From positions 38,003 through 102,002 of the IMG/VR virus record IMGVR_UViG_3300042879_003877: a DNA stretch of 64,000 nt. One strand, written 5' to 3'. The DNA is from a virus. Both the position numbers and the translations under genes were made by a program. The notes beneath the pieces are model-generated. The model saw only the letters and a program-made list of their open reading frames with translations, searched no databases and had not been told where the DNA came from. Every line of letters begins with the position of its first letter. The stretch's first letter is position 1. Shown in pieces: positions 36,974-45,474 of this stretch.

Positions 36974-37331
36974 CTTTATTAATTTGAGGACTATATAATA
37001 TTTCTATTCTAGAAGGTTTTTTTCCTGTTTTATGTGTGTATTTTACTATTTCAGTATTTTCATCTGTGATTATATATACTTTTTTATAATATCTAGATTT
37101 ACACCATCTAAAAAAGTCACTTGCATCAGTTCCTTTAAAGTTAAAGGCTTCATAATGAACAGTTTCTCCTTCTTTTATCTTATTATATAATTCTCTAGCT
37201 TTTTTTTTATTAAATTGATCTTTTTTTGAACATGGAATTATAGTAATTGCCATGTTATCATTGATCACTTCACCAAAAATAGCTAATCTTTGATTACTTT
37301 TATTAAAGTATTTATATGTTACGTATGTCAT
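36960..37331 (-). CDS. Unknown protein
   Basis: This 123-aa Lys-rich protein has beta strands at both ends (VYIITDENTEIVKY) and an FRWCKSRYYKK segment. It overlaps the upstream exonuclease-like gene by 4 bp, so it is translationally coupled to it and may be a partner. Its 3' end doubles as a terminator. No family is recognised. Confidence 0.5.
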   Translation of the reverse strand: MTYVTYKYFNKSNQRLAIFGEVINDNMAITIIPCSKKDQFNKKKARELYNKIKEGETVHYEAFNFKGTDASDFFRWCKSRYYKKVYIITDENTEIVKYTHKTGKKPSRIEILYSPQINKEKVS

Positions 37332-38383
37332 AATTTTATATTTAAATATCCATTATTTTCATGTAAAGAAATGTGATCATAAAATCCATTTTTCTTACAA
37401 TATTCTATTTCTTTAATTAATTGTTTTACTCCTTTATAATCAGTATAACTATCTGAAAAACCATTTAAACCTTTATCTATTATATCTTTACTACATATAT
37501 AAAAATGTGGTAAATAAGTCAATGAACTATCACAAATTAAGAACATAAATCTATCATCAACTGTATAATCAGTTAAATTATTATCAATAATATATTGAGA
37601 TAATAAACTATGATATAAACTAGCTTGTAAATAATATCCCATTTTCTTAAAATTAAAAGAGAAATTAGTCATTTGCCAGGTTGTTTTTAAATCAATACCT
37701 AACACAGTTTTAGATGTATGATCAATTTTAATAATATCAATTAAACCTTTAACTTCTACTCCATCTATAATAGATACGATTGCAGTTTGATATTTTAATT
37801 CTATAGTTCTAGAAGGTATAAATAAATTATTAGTATATTTTCCATGAATTATATTATTAACAATTTTTTCTGCTTTATCATATGTTCTTTGATCTATTGT
37901 AACTTTACCATATTCTTTAATAAGGTTGATATAATATAATTGTGGAGAGTTTCCATTTTTATCTTCTATTTTAAAGTTTTCTACAAGATAATTAAAATCT
38001 TTTCCTTTGAATTTATTTGGATTTTTTTGTTTAAATACATCCCAGGTAAATTCTAATCTTTCTTTCATAGAAATTGTAATAGTTCCATCTTGATCAATAT
38101 ATCTTTGAGTTATTGCCCATAATTCATCAATGAATTCACCTAATTGTCCTATTGGTTTTTCACAAACAGTTATACTAAACTTTTCATTAAATCTTTCTTT
38201 TTCTAACAAAAGACAATCTACAAGCATTCCGATTTTAACAGAATCACTTAAAGTTTCATCTTCTTTTTGTTTTAGAATGTATTTATTATAATAACTATAA
38301 GGGTTTTCTGCAAAGAGTTTTAACCCTGAATAATTATATGCTTCATATTTTCTATAATCTACTTCACAACACTCAATGATCAT
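37328..38383 (-). CDS. PD-(D/E)XK exonuclease-like protein (RecE/Cas4 type)
   Basis: This 351-aa protein has a nuclease core: D216 in KGLIDIIKID and D231-L-K233 in GIDLKTT, with Gln/Tyr residues in the following helix (MGYYLQASLYH). This fits the PDDEXK family often found beside phage recombinases, acting as a 5'-3' exonuclease that makes single strands. The N-terminal YNYSGLKLFAENPYSYY segment is usual for the group. The RecA-like protein and SSB are plausible partners. It overlaps small genes on both sides. Confidence 0.78.
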   Translation of the reverse strand: MIIECCEVDYRKYEAYNYSGLKLFAENPYSYYNKYILKQKEDETLSDSVKIGMLVDCLLLEKERFNEKFSITVCEKPIGQLGEFIDELWAITQRYIDQDGTITISMKERLEFTWDVFKQKNPNKFKGKDFNYLVENFKIEDKNGNSPQLYYINLIKEYGKVTIDQRTYDKAEKIVNNIIHGKYTNNLFIPSRTIELKYQTAIVSIIDGVEVKGLIDIIKIDHTSKTVLGIDLKTTWQMTNFSFNFKKMGYYLQASLYHSLLSQYIIDNNLTDYTVDDRFMFLICDSSLTYLPHFYICSKDIIDKGLNGFSDSYTDYKGVKQLIKEIEYCKKNGFYDHISLHENNGYLNIKL

Positions 38384-38519
38384 ATGCTAATTTTATATAT
38401 TTTTCAATAATTGGAATTACAACTTCTACTTCTACTAAATTTAATACTTGATGAGAATCTTTATCAACTAATATATATTGATCCATTTCCTCTCTCATTT
38501 GTTTTAACAATTCTTCCAT
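38373..38519 (-). CDS. Small ORF, 48 aa, unknown
   Basis: MEELLKQMREEMDQYILVDK... is an acidic, amphipathic helix followed by a hydrophobic, Val-rich strand. It overlaps the exonuclease start by 11 bp and the upstream 50-aa ORF by 16 bp. This tight packing and the absence of other content in the 269-bp gap support it as a real coupled gene. Confidence 0.55.
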   Translation of the reverse strand: MEELLKQMREEMDQYILVDKDSHQVLNLVEVEVVIPIIEKYIKLAYDH

Positions 38520-38656
38520 AATTCTTTAATTCTTTTAATTAATGCAGTTTTACTTAAATTTAATCCTTCTTCTTTTAAATATTTTTTAATATTCCAAAAA
38601 TTTAAAGTTCCAATTCTTAATAATCTGTCTATTTTTTCATTTAAATAATCTTTCAT
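38504..38656 (-). CDS. Small ORF, 50 aa, possible helix-turn-helix
   Basis: MKDYLNEKIDRLL...KYLKEEGLNLSKTALIKRIKEL reads as a basic, helical, HTH-like peptide. Its ATG overlaps the stop of the upstream receiver-like gene as ATGA, a classic coupling signal. It may bind DNA, but no family is assigned. Confidence 0.55.
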   Translation of the reverse strand: MKDYLNEKIDRLLRIGTLNFWNIKKYLKEEGLNLSKTALIKRIKELWKNC

Positions 38657-39045
38657 TTAAAAACATTTATAATATTTTGAGTCCCAACAGGATTCATACT
38701 ATGAACAAACATTGTTGGTAATACTAAATTATTCTCTTTATATATTTCTTTTGTAAATAAAGCACAATCTAAACCTGTTTTTTCTTTAAAGTCTTCATAT
38801 CCTATAATATCATTTCCATTACCTTGATGTTTATGATAATCTAACATATGTTCATCTGCTAAATCATGATCAAAAGAAATGACTTCTATTTCCTGAAAAT
38901 GGTTTTTTAAAACATCACAAAATTCATCATAATTTCTAACAATAACCCAATCATCTTCATAAAACTTTGCTAAATGTCCTATTCTTCTATGCATATAATC
39001 TATGCAACCTTTAGGATACCTAATATCATCTAAAAATAATTTCAT
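38653..39045 (-). CDS. Cyclic-phosphate-processing receiver-like protein (cREC type)
   Basis: The protein starts at MKLFLDDIRYP (ATG at 39045, overlapping the upstream stop as TAATG); an earlier in-frame ATG at 39093 lies inside the upstream gene and is less likely. The ~130-aa domain has LDD near the N-terminus, ISFDHDL in the centre and FVHSMNPVGTQNI near the end. This matches the receiver-like family proposed to process cyclic phosphate ends of RNA in repair or conflict systems. The biochemical role of the family is a published prediction, not proven here. It sits near a metallophosphoesterase. Confidence 0.7.
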   Translation of the reverse strand: MKLFLDDIRYPKGCIDYMHRRIGHLAKFYEDDWVIVRNYDEFCDVLKNHFQEIEVISFDHDLADEHMLDYHKHQGNGNDIIGYEDFKEKTGLDCALFTKEIYKENNLVLPTMFVHSMNPVGTQNIINVFK

Positions 39046-39455
39046 TATGTTAATTCTTTTTGATTTGTACTTATTTTCTGACCAAAAAACCAAGGACTAA
39101 TATATACTTCAGTTGTAATCTCTCCATCTGAGTTTAAATAATCATCTACATATGTAGCAGGTTGTTGTTCAAAACCTTCTCCTATACCATCAGACCATTG
39201 CCCTTGTGTATATTCTTCTAATGTTAGCAATTCTTCTTCTGTTAATTTACAATTACAATCATAGACTGTTAATGTATATAATTTTCCATTTTCATAACTA
39301 AAACTCATATAACCTGAGTCTATTTTATCTTTAAATGTAAATTCATCATCAAAATAGTCTGTAAAATCTTCTTCACATTGTATTCCATGTAATTCTACTA
39401 AATGAGGGTAATCACATTTAGCCTCTCCTTTTATTATTACGGTTGTATTTTTCAT
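39045..39455 (-). CDS. Conserved unknown protein
   Basis: This 136-aa acidic protein has beta strands, then LTEEELLTLEEYTQGQWSDG and a GEGFEQQPA motif, then EVYISPWFFGQK. The central segment looks like a conserved phage family, but no function is known to me. It is the first gene of a transcript that includes the receiver-like gene, with a putative promoter box at 39477. Confidence 0.6.
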   Translation of the reverse strand: MKNTTVIIKGEAKCDYPHLVELHGIQCEEDFTDYFDDEFTFKDKIDSGYMSFSYENGKLYTLTVYDCNCKLTEEELLTLEEYTQGQWSDGIGEGFEQQPATYVDDYLNSDGEITTEVYISPWFFGQKISTNQKELT

Positions 39456-39476
39456 ATTATTTTATTTAATCTATAT

Positions 39477-39484
39477 CAAATCTA
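39477..39484 (-). promoter_or_regulatory. Putative -7 box upstream of the 136-aa gene
   Basis: On the - strand this reads TAGATTTG (TAnnTTTG), 21 bp upstream of the ATG at 39455. No clear -33 box was found. Confidence 0.35.
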
Positions 39485-39494
39485 TCTATGTTAA

Positions 39495-39578
39495 TTACCA
39501 CTGAAAATCATATACATAAATAGGTTGTTTTTCTCTACCGCTATAACCTCTACCTGGGTTTTTTATAATTCTAGCCAT
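39495..39578 (-). CDS. Possible 27-aa peptide
   Basis: MARIIKNPGRGYSGREKQ... is a short basic peptide whose ATG follows the metallophosphoesterase stop by 1 bp (TAATATG). It is one of few options in this gap, and its composition is unlike random AT-rich DNA. It is too short for a firm call and overlaps the putative promoter of the next gene only at its downstream side. Confidence 0.35.
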   Translation of the reverse strand: MARIIKNPGRGYSGREKQPIYVYDFQW

Positions 39579-39579
39579 A

Positions 39580-40173
39580 TTAATGTCTATTTATTAATTT
39601 TTTATTTTTTAATTTTTCTTTTACTTCTTTATAAGAATAAGGTTTCCATTCTTTATATTCTTCATAATAGCAGTCTATTCCTACTTCCATTGATTTATAT
39701 TTATGGATTTCTTTCAATACAGCACATTCATAACCATGATTATGTCCATGTAACATAAAACTACCATCTTTTTGATAATTCCAATGCATCATTGGATAAT
39801 GAGAGCAGATTATGTCTTGTTTATCGACTTGGATCTCAAGATAATATCCGTGATATAATAAATTTGAAGCTGTAACTTCTTTAAATCTATTAATATTACA
39901 ATGATTTCCATATAATATTATTAAATTGCAATTAATATTAGAACAAAAATCATTATAATCTTTATTACCCATTAATGTATCTCCTAATAATATTAATAAA
40001 TCTGTAGGTTGACATACTTTATTAATATTATCAATAATAGTTCTATTCATATGAGATACATTTTTGAAATCTCTACCGAATTTAATAATATTCTCATGAT
40101 TTAAATGTAAATCAGAAGAAAAATAAACATTATTAAAATCTCCTATTGCTTTATTAAATAATCTTACTTTCAT
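39580..40173 (-). CDS. Calcineurin-like metallophosphoesterase
   Basis: This 197-aa protein has the full di-metal motif set: D21 and H23 in SDLHLNHEN, D65 in LGDTLMG, N90-H91 in GNHC, H125 in CSHYPM, and H142/H144 in HGHNHG. The family cleaves phosphoesters in nucleic acids, nucleotides or phosphoproteins. In this short phage form the substrate is unknown. Being close to a cyclic-phosphate receiver-like gene makes an RNA-end or cyclic-nucleotide substrate worth considering. Confidence 0.85.
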   Translation of the reverse strand: MKVRLFNKAIGDFNNVYFSSDLHLNHENIIKFGRDFKNVSHMNRTIIDNINKVCQPTDLLILLGDTLMGNKDYNDFCSNINCNLIILYGNHCNINRFKEVTASNLLYHGYYLEIQVDKQDIICSHYPMMHWNYQKDGSFMLHGHNHGYECAVLKEIHKYKSMEVGIDCYYEEYKEWKPYSYKEVKEKLKNKKLINRH

Positions 40174-40201
40174 GTTTTTCTACCTTCTAATATTTTTAAA
40201 T

Positions 40202-40429
40202 TCATTCCCATAATTTTTTATAAATTTCTTCTTCATTATATAATTCTACTTCATTAGGATTCTCTTCTAATATAAATTCATCAATAGAAAAACTACCATC
40301 TAAATAATTATCATCAGGTATAGATAAAAATTCTTTTAATGCTAAGATACATGCTTCATTTATATTAGAAGCTTGAACTGTTATTGTACAATAAGATTCC
40401 CATCTGATTGGGACTGAGTATTCTTTCAT
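40202..40429 (-). CDS. Small acidic protein, unknown
   Basis: This 75-aa protein has a beta strand (YCTITVQASNINEACILAL) and an acidic C-terminus. Its ATG overlaps the DnaB-like helicase stop (4 bp), so it is translationally coupled to the helicase. It could be a small helicase or replication accessory factor; no family is recognised. Confidence 0.5.
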   Translation of the reverse strand: MKEYSVPIRWESYCTITVQASNINEACILALKEFLSIPDDNYLDGSFSIDEFILEENPNEVELYNEEEIYKKLWE

Positions 40430-41328
40430 TTTGTTAAAAATTTATCAAAATAGAATATATCTTGATCATTCATATCAGTATATCTATTTGTTAATCTATT
40501 AAATTTAAATTTCATTTCTTGTGGTATTCCTACCAATTTTTGTTTTTTAATCTTCTGAGAACCAAATAATACAGTATCATCCATTTTATCTTTAGAATAG
40601 AAAGGTCTTTGAACAAATACAAGATTATCAGCACCATCATTCCAAGAACCTCCTCCTTTAACATTATACATATTAGGTTTAGGATAATATCCTGTACTTT
40701 CTACTATTTTAGGAGTATTTTGATGCATAACCATATGCATGGATATATTGTGTCTTCTAGCAAAATCTACTAAAAGAGTACCAATATATCCTGCATAACG
40801 ATCATCTCTATCTGGAGCATTTTCTGAAGGAGTAAATTTTAAAATAGGATCTATTACACAACCATAAATCTCTTCTTTTTTTATTAACTCTTCCATATGA
40901 AATAGAACATTTTCAATAGTATTAAATGGAGGTTTAAGATATAAAAAATAGAATTTATCTTTAATTAAATCAAAACATTTATCATAAAGATCTTTAGATA
41001 TATAGTTTTTTCTATCTTTATCTGTAGATCCGCCTGAAATTGTATGTATCATATCATCAAAAAATTCTTCAGGAGGGTAATCCTCGGGTGAAGAAAAAAT
41101 AAATTTCTTACCCTCCTCAAGTGCTTTTATTAGACATAATTGTTTTAACATTAAGCTTTTTCCTTCATTTGCATATCCAGTCCATATATTAAACTCTTGT
41201 AATCTCCAAGTCCATGCTTCATCAATATTTTTATTATAGGTTGTAGTACCTTTGACTTTTCCTTTTTGATATTGATGAATCATTTTATCATAACAATGTC
41301 CAGGTTGATATATTTCTATTTTACTCAT
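40426..41328 (-). CDS. DnaB-like replicative helicase (RecA-fold core)
   Basis: This 300-aa protein has Walker A GYANEGKS (G51-S58) and a Walker B-like CVIDPILKF. Downstream are MHMVMHQN and VKGGGSWNDGADNLVFVQR segments typical of DnaB/Twinkle C-terminal domains. It lacks the usual DnaB N-terminal domain, so the ring probably forms through the RecA core alone. It would unwind DNA at the fork. It overlaps the 348-aa unknown upstream by 4 bp, which may supply loading or a missing domain. Confidence 0.8.
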   Translation of the reverse strand: MSKIEIYQPGHCYDKMIHQYQKGKVKGTTTYNKNIDEAWTWRLQEFNIWTGYANEGKSLMLKQLCLIKALEEGKKFIFSSPEDYPPEEFFDDMIHTISGGSTDKDRKNYISKDLYDKCFDLIKDKFYFLYLKPPFNTIENVLFHMEELIKKEEIYGCVIDPILKFTPSENAPDRDDRYAGYIGTLLVDFARRHNISMHMVMHQNTPKIVESTGYYPKPNMYNVKGGGSWNDGADNLVFVQRPFYSKDKMDDTVLFGSQKIKKQKLVGIPQEMKFKFNRLTNRYTDMNDQDIFYFDKFLTK

Positions 41329-42371
41329 CCAAATAAATCTTTATTTTTTATAACTTCTTTAATTCTCTCATTCATATTATCTTCTTCAAAAGATTGATAA
41401 TCTGTAGCTAATTGACTTCCTCTTTCTTTATGTAATATATAATAATGTAATAATGGAGGTTGTAATTTATCTAAATGATTTTTTAGACATTTTTCAACTT
41501 TATTCATATCTGTTAAATTATATTGTTTACATGCTTTTTTTAATTTAGCTGCAAAATCCTTTTCATTAGGTAATATAGAAAATTTAGTTCCTAAAATATC
41601 AATTCTATACTGTTTTTTACCTGTTTTTTCTTCTAAATATGATTCTAATCTTTGATGTAAAGATTTAAAATCATAATCTTCTTTATAATGTAAAGCTTGT
41701 AAGCCTGTTATTGCTGGAGCTGTAATTTCAAAACTATGCTTTAATACTTTTTCATATACAATTTTATCATATTTAGAAGCTTTATTTAATTGTTCTAAAA
41801 TCCATTCTTCATTGTATCCAAGTATTTTCATGTTTGATATTTTATCCAAATCTAAGACTTCTTCTTCTTTTAAATACGCTTTCCAATATATATTTCTTTT
41901 TTTAACATCTTCTCCGATATATAGTTCTAATAAATTAGCTAATTTATCAGATTTAGTAATGATAGAATTATGGATATTAGCACCTTGATTCCATCTAGAT
42001 TCATTAAATAATAAATCTTTAAAATCATAATAATTACTTTGTTGTAATGATTGCCATTCATCTCCACTCATATAACTCCATTTATTCATTACTACTACTA
42101 TATAATAACCAACATGTATAGTATCTTCATGTTCATCCAAACTCTCAAAATGTTTTTCTATTAATTTTTCACATTCTGGAGAGTATTTAAATACATGAAA
42201 TACATAATCATCTGTTAAATTCCCTGATTTTTCAACATAAGCTGTACATTGACTATAAGAATTTTTATAATATTTCTCAAAATCATAATACAATAATCTA
42301 TGTTTTAAAATCATAGTAAATAAAGATGTTACATTGTAACTCATTAATTTATGTAACTCATCTAATGTCAT
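41325..42371 (-). CDS. Unknown replication-block protein
   Basis: This 348-aa, mostly helical, Lys/Leu/Tyr-rich protein sits between the GIY-YIG-like endonuclease and the DnaB-like helicase, overlapping both by 4 bp. Motifs seen include SYMSGDEWQSLQQSNYYDFKDLLFNESRW and ITGLQALHYKEDYDFKSL; neither points to a family. A helicase loader or replication-initiation role is possible from position only. Confidence 0.55.
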   Translation of the reverse strand: MTLDELHKLMSYNVTSLFTMILKHRLLYYDFEKYYKNSYSQCTAYVEKSGNLTDDYVFHVFKYSPECEKLIEKHFESLDEHEDTIHVGYYIVVVMNKWSYMSGDEWQSLQQSNYYDFKDLLFNESRWNQGANIHNSIITKSDKLANLLELYIGEDVKKRNIYWKAYLKEEEVLDLDKISNMKILGYNEEWILEQLNKASKYDKIVYEKVLKHSFEITAPAITGLQALHYKEDYDFKSLHQRLESYLEEKTGKKQYRIDILGTKFSILPNEKDFAAKLKKACKQYNLTDMNKVEKCLKNHLDKLQPPLLHYYILHKERGSQLATDYQSFEEDNMNERIKEVIKNKDLFG

Positions 42372-42790
42372 TCTATAAAATCTTTTTTAAATATCCTACC
42401 TAATATATTACCATTATAAGATAATTTATCAGGAAACCCACTTTTAAATATATAATAAAGTTCCCAAGCTGTAGCTTGTTTTTTACCTTTAACATACTTA
42501 AGAATATCTCTTTTAAACTTATCTTTTCCTTTTTTTAATATATCGTTCTTTAAATCTATTGAACTACCATAATAATCTTTCCAATCACTTTCCTTAATGA
42601 TATATTCATATATTTTTCTTGTATTTAATTCAAGTCTTCTTTTTTTACTTAATTTAACTCGTTTTTTATTGAAAAATATCTTTTTACCAACATACCATTG
42701 TCCTGTATCTATATTAGTAATAATATAAATAAAATGATCGTAATTTTTTGGAATATTCTTAACTTCTTTATTTTTATAACGCCAATTCAT
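42368..42790 (-). CDS. GIY-YIG-like endonuclease
   Basis: This 140-aa basic protein starts with FIYIITNIDTGQWYVGKK, a GIY-YIG variant in which the two strands are YII and YVG. It continues with SDWKDYYGSS and a helix containing FKRDIL, then WELYYIF. This is the pattern of small phage endonucleases related to T4 DenA. It may degrade host DNA or act as a homing-type nuclease. The catalytic Arg/Glu cannot be assigned with certainty. Confidence 0.7.
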   Translation of the reverse strand: MNWRYKNKEVKNIPKNYDHFIYIITNIDTGQWYVGKKIFFNKKRVKLSKKRRLELNTRKIYEYIIKESDWKDYYGSSIDLKNDILKKGKDKFKRDILKYVKGKKQATAWELYYIFKSGFPDKLSYNGNILGRIFKKDFIE

Positions 42791-43181
42791 CTAAAATAGA
42801 TCTTATTTCTTTTTCTGTATCAGACATTTCTTCTTTTTTTTCATACATAGTAATCATATCTAACATCTGATCTATAGCAGATATATTAGAATATCTTATT
42901 TTTTCAGATTGTAAATAGTTTGTATTTTGTCCATTATAACAAGCTCCACGATCTCTAATTGATACAAATCTAAATCTTTTCTTTTTTAAATTATTTTCTA
43001 AAACCTCTCTCCAATACTTTATCTGTGTTTCTGAATAAGGAGTTCCAAATAATTTATCATATCTATTTCTATCTTCTTCTATATATGCAATAAACTTATC
43101 TAATTCTGACATATTGCTAAATTTAATAGCATTATTATAATTATCTTTAAAATGTTTATCTTTTATTTCTGTTATTAACAT
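42774..43181 (-). CDS. Unknown protein
   Basis: This 135-aa helical, charged protein has a central FRFVSIRDRGACYNG segment. It overlaps the endonuclease start by 17 bp. No family is recognised; its placement in the primase-helicase operon suggests early expression. Confidence 0.5.
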   Translation of the reverse strand: MLITEIKDKHFKDNYNNAIKFSNMSELDKFIAYIEEDRNRYDKLFGTPYSETQIKYWREVLENNLKKKRFRFVSIRDRGACYNGQNTNYLQSEKIRYSNISAIDQMLDMITMYEKKEEMSDTEKEIRSILDELAL

Positions 43182-43186
43182 ATTAA

Positions 43187-43387
43187 TTATTTTACGTTTT
43201 CTAAAAATGTAAATACTTGTATTTCTACTTTTAATTTCTGTATTTCATCATCTTTTTCTTCTATTTTGTTTTCTAACTCTCTAATTGCTTGAGTTAACTC
43301 ATCAATTATGTCATTCTTAGTTTCTATTTCTGCAACTAAGTCATTAACATTTCCTATAATTACATCTCTTATTTTATCTGGATTCAT
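43187..43387 (-). CDS. Small coiled-coil protein
   Basis: This 66-aa protein is almost entirely heptad-patterned (NDLVAEIETKNDIIDELTQA...), predicting a dimeric coiled coil. Its start overlaps the preceding gene by 14 bp. Function unknown. Confidence 0.5.
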   Translation of the reverse strand: MNPDKIRDVIIGNVNDLVAEIETKNDIIDELTQAIRELENKIEEKDDEIQKLKVEIQVFTFLENVK

Positions 43388-43637
43388 AATTTTCTATTAT
43401 TTTTAACATATTATCAATTAACTCTGGGTCTTTTATTACATTTTCTATTTGATAATAATTCATATATCCAGTATCCCATTCAATTCCAACCCAATATTGA
43501 GTTTCAGAAGGAAAGCTCTTATATGGTTTTTCTACTATAGTTCCTATTGAGTAACAATCATTTTTAACATCATATGATTGTTCATAATACTGACAATTAG
43601 GTTTTAATGTAACTCTATCTCCTATTTTTAATTTCAT
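43374..43637 (-). CDS. Small SH3-like beta-barrel protein
   Basis: This 87-aa protein begins with KIGDRVTLKPN and continues with SIGTIVEKP and YWVGIEWD, the pattern of a KOW/SH3-like beta barrel. Its ATG overlaps the primase stop by 4 bp. Two other small proteins here (encoded at 53602 and 54168) open with a similar GDKV barrel. Function unknown; nucleic-acid or protein binding is possible. Confidence 0.5.
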   Translation of the reverse strand: MKLKIGDRVTLKPNCQYYEQSYDVKNDCYSIGTIVEKPYKSFPSETQYWVGIEWDTGYMNYYQIENVIKDPELIDNMLKIIENYESR

Positions 43638-44611
43638 AATTTCTTTCTTTTAAACATGCTTTCTAATTGTTTATAATTAAATCCGTTATTTAAATAATCA
43701 GCAAAATCTTCAATATTATAAAGATCATATAAATCATTAGGAATATTAAACCAACCCCAATTAGTTTGATTTGTTATGTTTATACTTTTTCTTTTTCCAT
43801 CAGGATCTGTTCCATAACACATTATAGGTTTTTTAAATATTTTCTCTATATTTTGAACATTATTATGTAATAAAATAACATCTGATTCATTATTTGTAGC
43901 TATAGCAGGTCTACCTGTTTTTTGAACAATAAGAGCATCTTTAACACTTTTTACTACAAATCCTACATCTTTAGGATATAAGTTAACATAATCATTATAA
44001 TACCATAAATAAGAATTAGGAGCGTTATTTCTCCATTTATCTTTGCTATCTATTTCAGGCCCTAATCTTAATATTTTACATTTATCAATATCAGCAGCAT
44101 AATAAGCAAATACATATTCATCTTGAGTAAATTGTATTATTTTTTTATTATGACCATAACCCATTGCCCATGATTTAACAGCAAATACATTTTTCTTTTC
44201 TAAGAAAGACTGATCCATTTCTAATTTAGCATAATATTCTATATGTTTATCTGTAAAAGGTCCATCTACAAAATCTATTTCTAAAGGCTTTATAATTTTA
44301 GGTTTTTTAATATTAATTTTTTGAGATTCTAAACCTTTATCTTTTTTTAAAACATTTAAAGCTTCTATAAAATTAATATTCTCCTTTTTCATTACAAAGT
44401 CTATAACTCCTGATCCTTTTATTTGACAAGCATAACATTGAAATGTATTGTTTTTAACAGAAAATGAAGGATTACTTTCATTATGAAATGGACATGATCC
44501 TATATAATAATGACCTTGCTTTTTTAAAGATGTATATCTAGATATATATTCAATAATATCAAATTTATTTTCTATATCTTTCCAATCTAATTCTCGGTTT
44601 AATCTACTCAT
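43634..44611 (-). CDS. DNA primase (CHC2 zinc finger plus TOPRIM)
   Basis: This 325-aa protein makes RNA primers. The CHC2-type zinc site is C40-x2-H43...C59-x2-C62 (SCPFH and QCYAC). The TOPRIM domain follows: VKSVKDALIV, where the usual acidic residue is replaced as in many phage primases, and CYGTDPDGKR with the DxD metal site. It lacks the C-terminal helicase-binding domain of DnaG. It is the first gene of the helicase operon, directly after the SSB terminator. Confidence 0.88.
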   Translation of the reverse strand: MSRLNRELDWKDIENKFDIIEYISRYTSLKKQGHYYIGSCPFHNESNPSFSVKNNTFQCYACQIKGSGVIDFVMKKENINFIEALNVLKKDKGLESQKINIKKPKIIKPLEIDFVDGPFTDKHIEYYAKLEMDQSFLEKKNVFAVKSWAMGYGHNKKIIQFTQDEYVFAYYAADIDKCKILRLGPEIDSKDKWRNNAPNSYLWYYNDYVNLYPKDVGFVVKSVKDALIVQKTGRPAIATNNESDVILLHNNVQNIEKIFKKPIMCYGTDPDGKRKSINITNQTNWGWFNIPNDLYDLYNIEDFADYLNNGFNYKQLESMFKRKKL

Positions 44612-44635
44612 ATTATTTTATATAAATATAAAAAA

Positions 44636-44658
44636 AAGACCTGAATTTATCAGGTCTT
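44636..44658 (-). terminator. Terminator after SSB-like gene
   Basis: AAGACCTGA and TCAGGTCTT form a perfect 9-bp stem with a 5-nt loop, followed by eight T on the - strand. It separates the SSB transcript from the primase operon. Confidence 0.9.
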
Positions 44659-44682
44659 AAAACAAATACAAATCAAAACAAA

Positions 44683-45441
44683 TTAAAACGGCAATTCTTC
44701 ATTGTAAGAAGCTTCTTTTGTTTCTACTTTTTCAGGATTAGAGGTAATTTCTTTACTAATTACTCTATTTAAGAAATAGTCATCAACTTTAATAGCTAAA
44801 GCATTAAATTCTTCATTTTGTTCTTGGTCCATAGCTTCATAATCAAATTCAGGTACAGTAAAATTAACTGCTCCATTTTTCTTAGATTTAGATCCATTAA
44901 CAATTATAAAATTATCATAAATAGCTTGTCTACCTTTTGCTTTAGACAAATTATTCATAAAATTAATCCATCCATCTGTTTCTTGACCAGGAAACGTCAC
45001 ACCTGTTTTTTTATCTTTTAAAATCCCACCAGTTAATGCAGATTTATTTAACATAATTCTACATATTTCCCATCCAGAACCAAAATTTGCAGCAGCATAT
45101 AATATTTGAGTATAATTAGCTGATTTAAATGCAGGACTATCTTTTACATTTTTCCATTCTGATTTTTTAAATTCACCTAATATTGATTCTCCTGATTTAA
45201 CAATTACCATTTCATTAGCATCTTTTACTTCATTTGACCAAATAGCTGTATTTGATTCTTCATCAAATCCATTAAATGATACATACTTTTCTTCCAAAAT
45301 AGCAAATTTAAAAGGTAAATCTACTGTTACATTCTGTTCTAAAGTTTTATCCCAATATTGGAATGAACCTTCAGATGATTTCCATTTTAAAAGTTTCTTT
45401 GCAGGATTTTCTGCAATTTCAATTCTTGTTGTTCTTGACAT
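44683..45441 (-). CDS. Single-stranded DNA-binding protein, phage type (probable)
   Basis: This 252-aa protein has a beta-rich body (LKWKSSEGSFQYWDKT...FKFAILEE) and an acidic tail ending NEELPF, similar to the DDDIPF tail through which bacterial SSBs recruit partners. It stands alone between a promoter-like box and a strong terminator next to the primase and a helicase. This suits a highly expressed SSB. The fold is inferred from the tail and context, not from a recognised OB signature. Confidence 0.65.
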   Translation of the reverse strand: MSRTTRIEIAENPAKKLLKWKSSEGSFQYWDKTLEQNVTVDLPFKFAILEEKYVSFNGFDEESNTAIWSNEVKDANEMVIVKSGESILGEFKKSEWKNVKDSPAFKSANYTQILYAAANFGSGWEICRIMLNKSALTGGILKDKKTGVTFPGQETDGWINFMNNLSKAKGRQAIYDNFIIVNGSKSKKNGAVNFTVPEFDYEAMDQEQNEEFNALAIKVDDYFLNRVISKEITSNPEKVETKEASYNEELPF

Positions 45442-45461
45442 TATTATTTATTTTTAGATTA

Positions 45462-45469
45462 CAAATATA
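45462..45469 (-). promoter_or_regulatory. Putative -7 box upstream of SSB-like gene
   Basis: On the - strand this reads TATATTTG (TAnnTTTG) within TTGTATATTTGTAA, 20 bp before the ATG. The near-identical TTTTGTATATTTG occurs upstream of the neighbouring helicase. Confidence 0.45.
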
Positions 45470-45474
45470 CAACA

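Noticed and set aside
39525-39758. + strand frame of 77 codons with hydrophobic composition
   Set aside because: Lies opposite the metallophosphoesterase and a gap in a - strand operon; its hydrophobicity is explained by reading AT-rich antisense DNA.
44818-45021. + strand 67-codon frame opposite the SSB-like gene
   Set aside because: Shadow frame within a well-supported gene.
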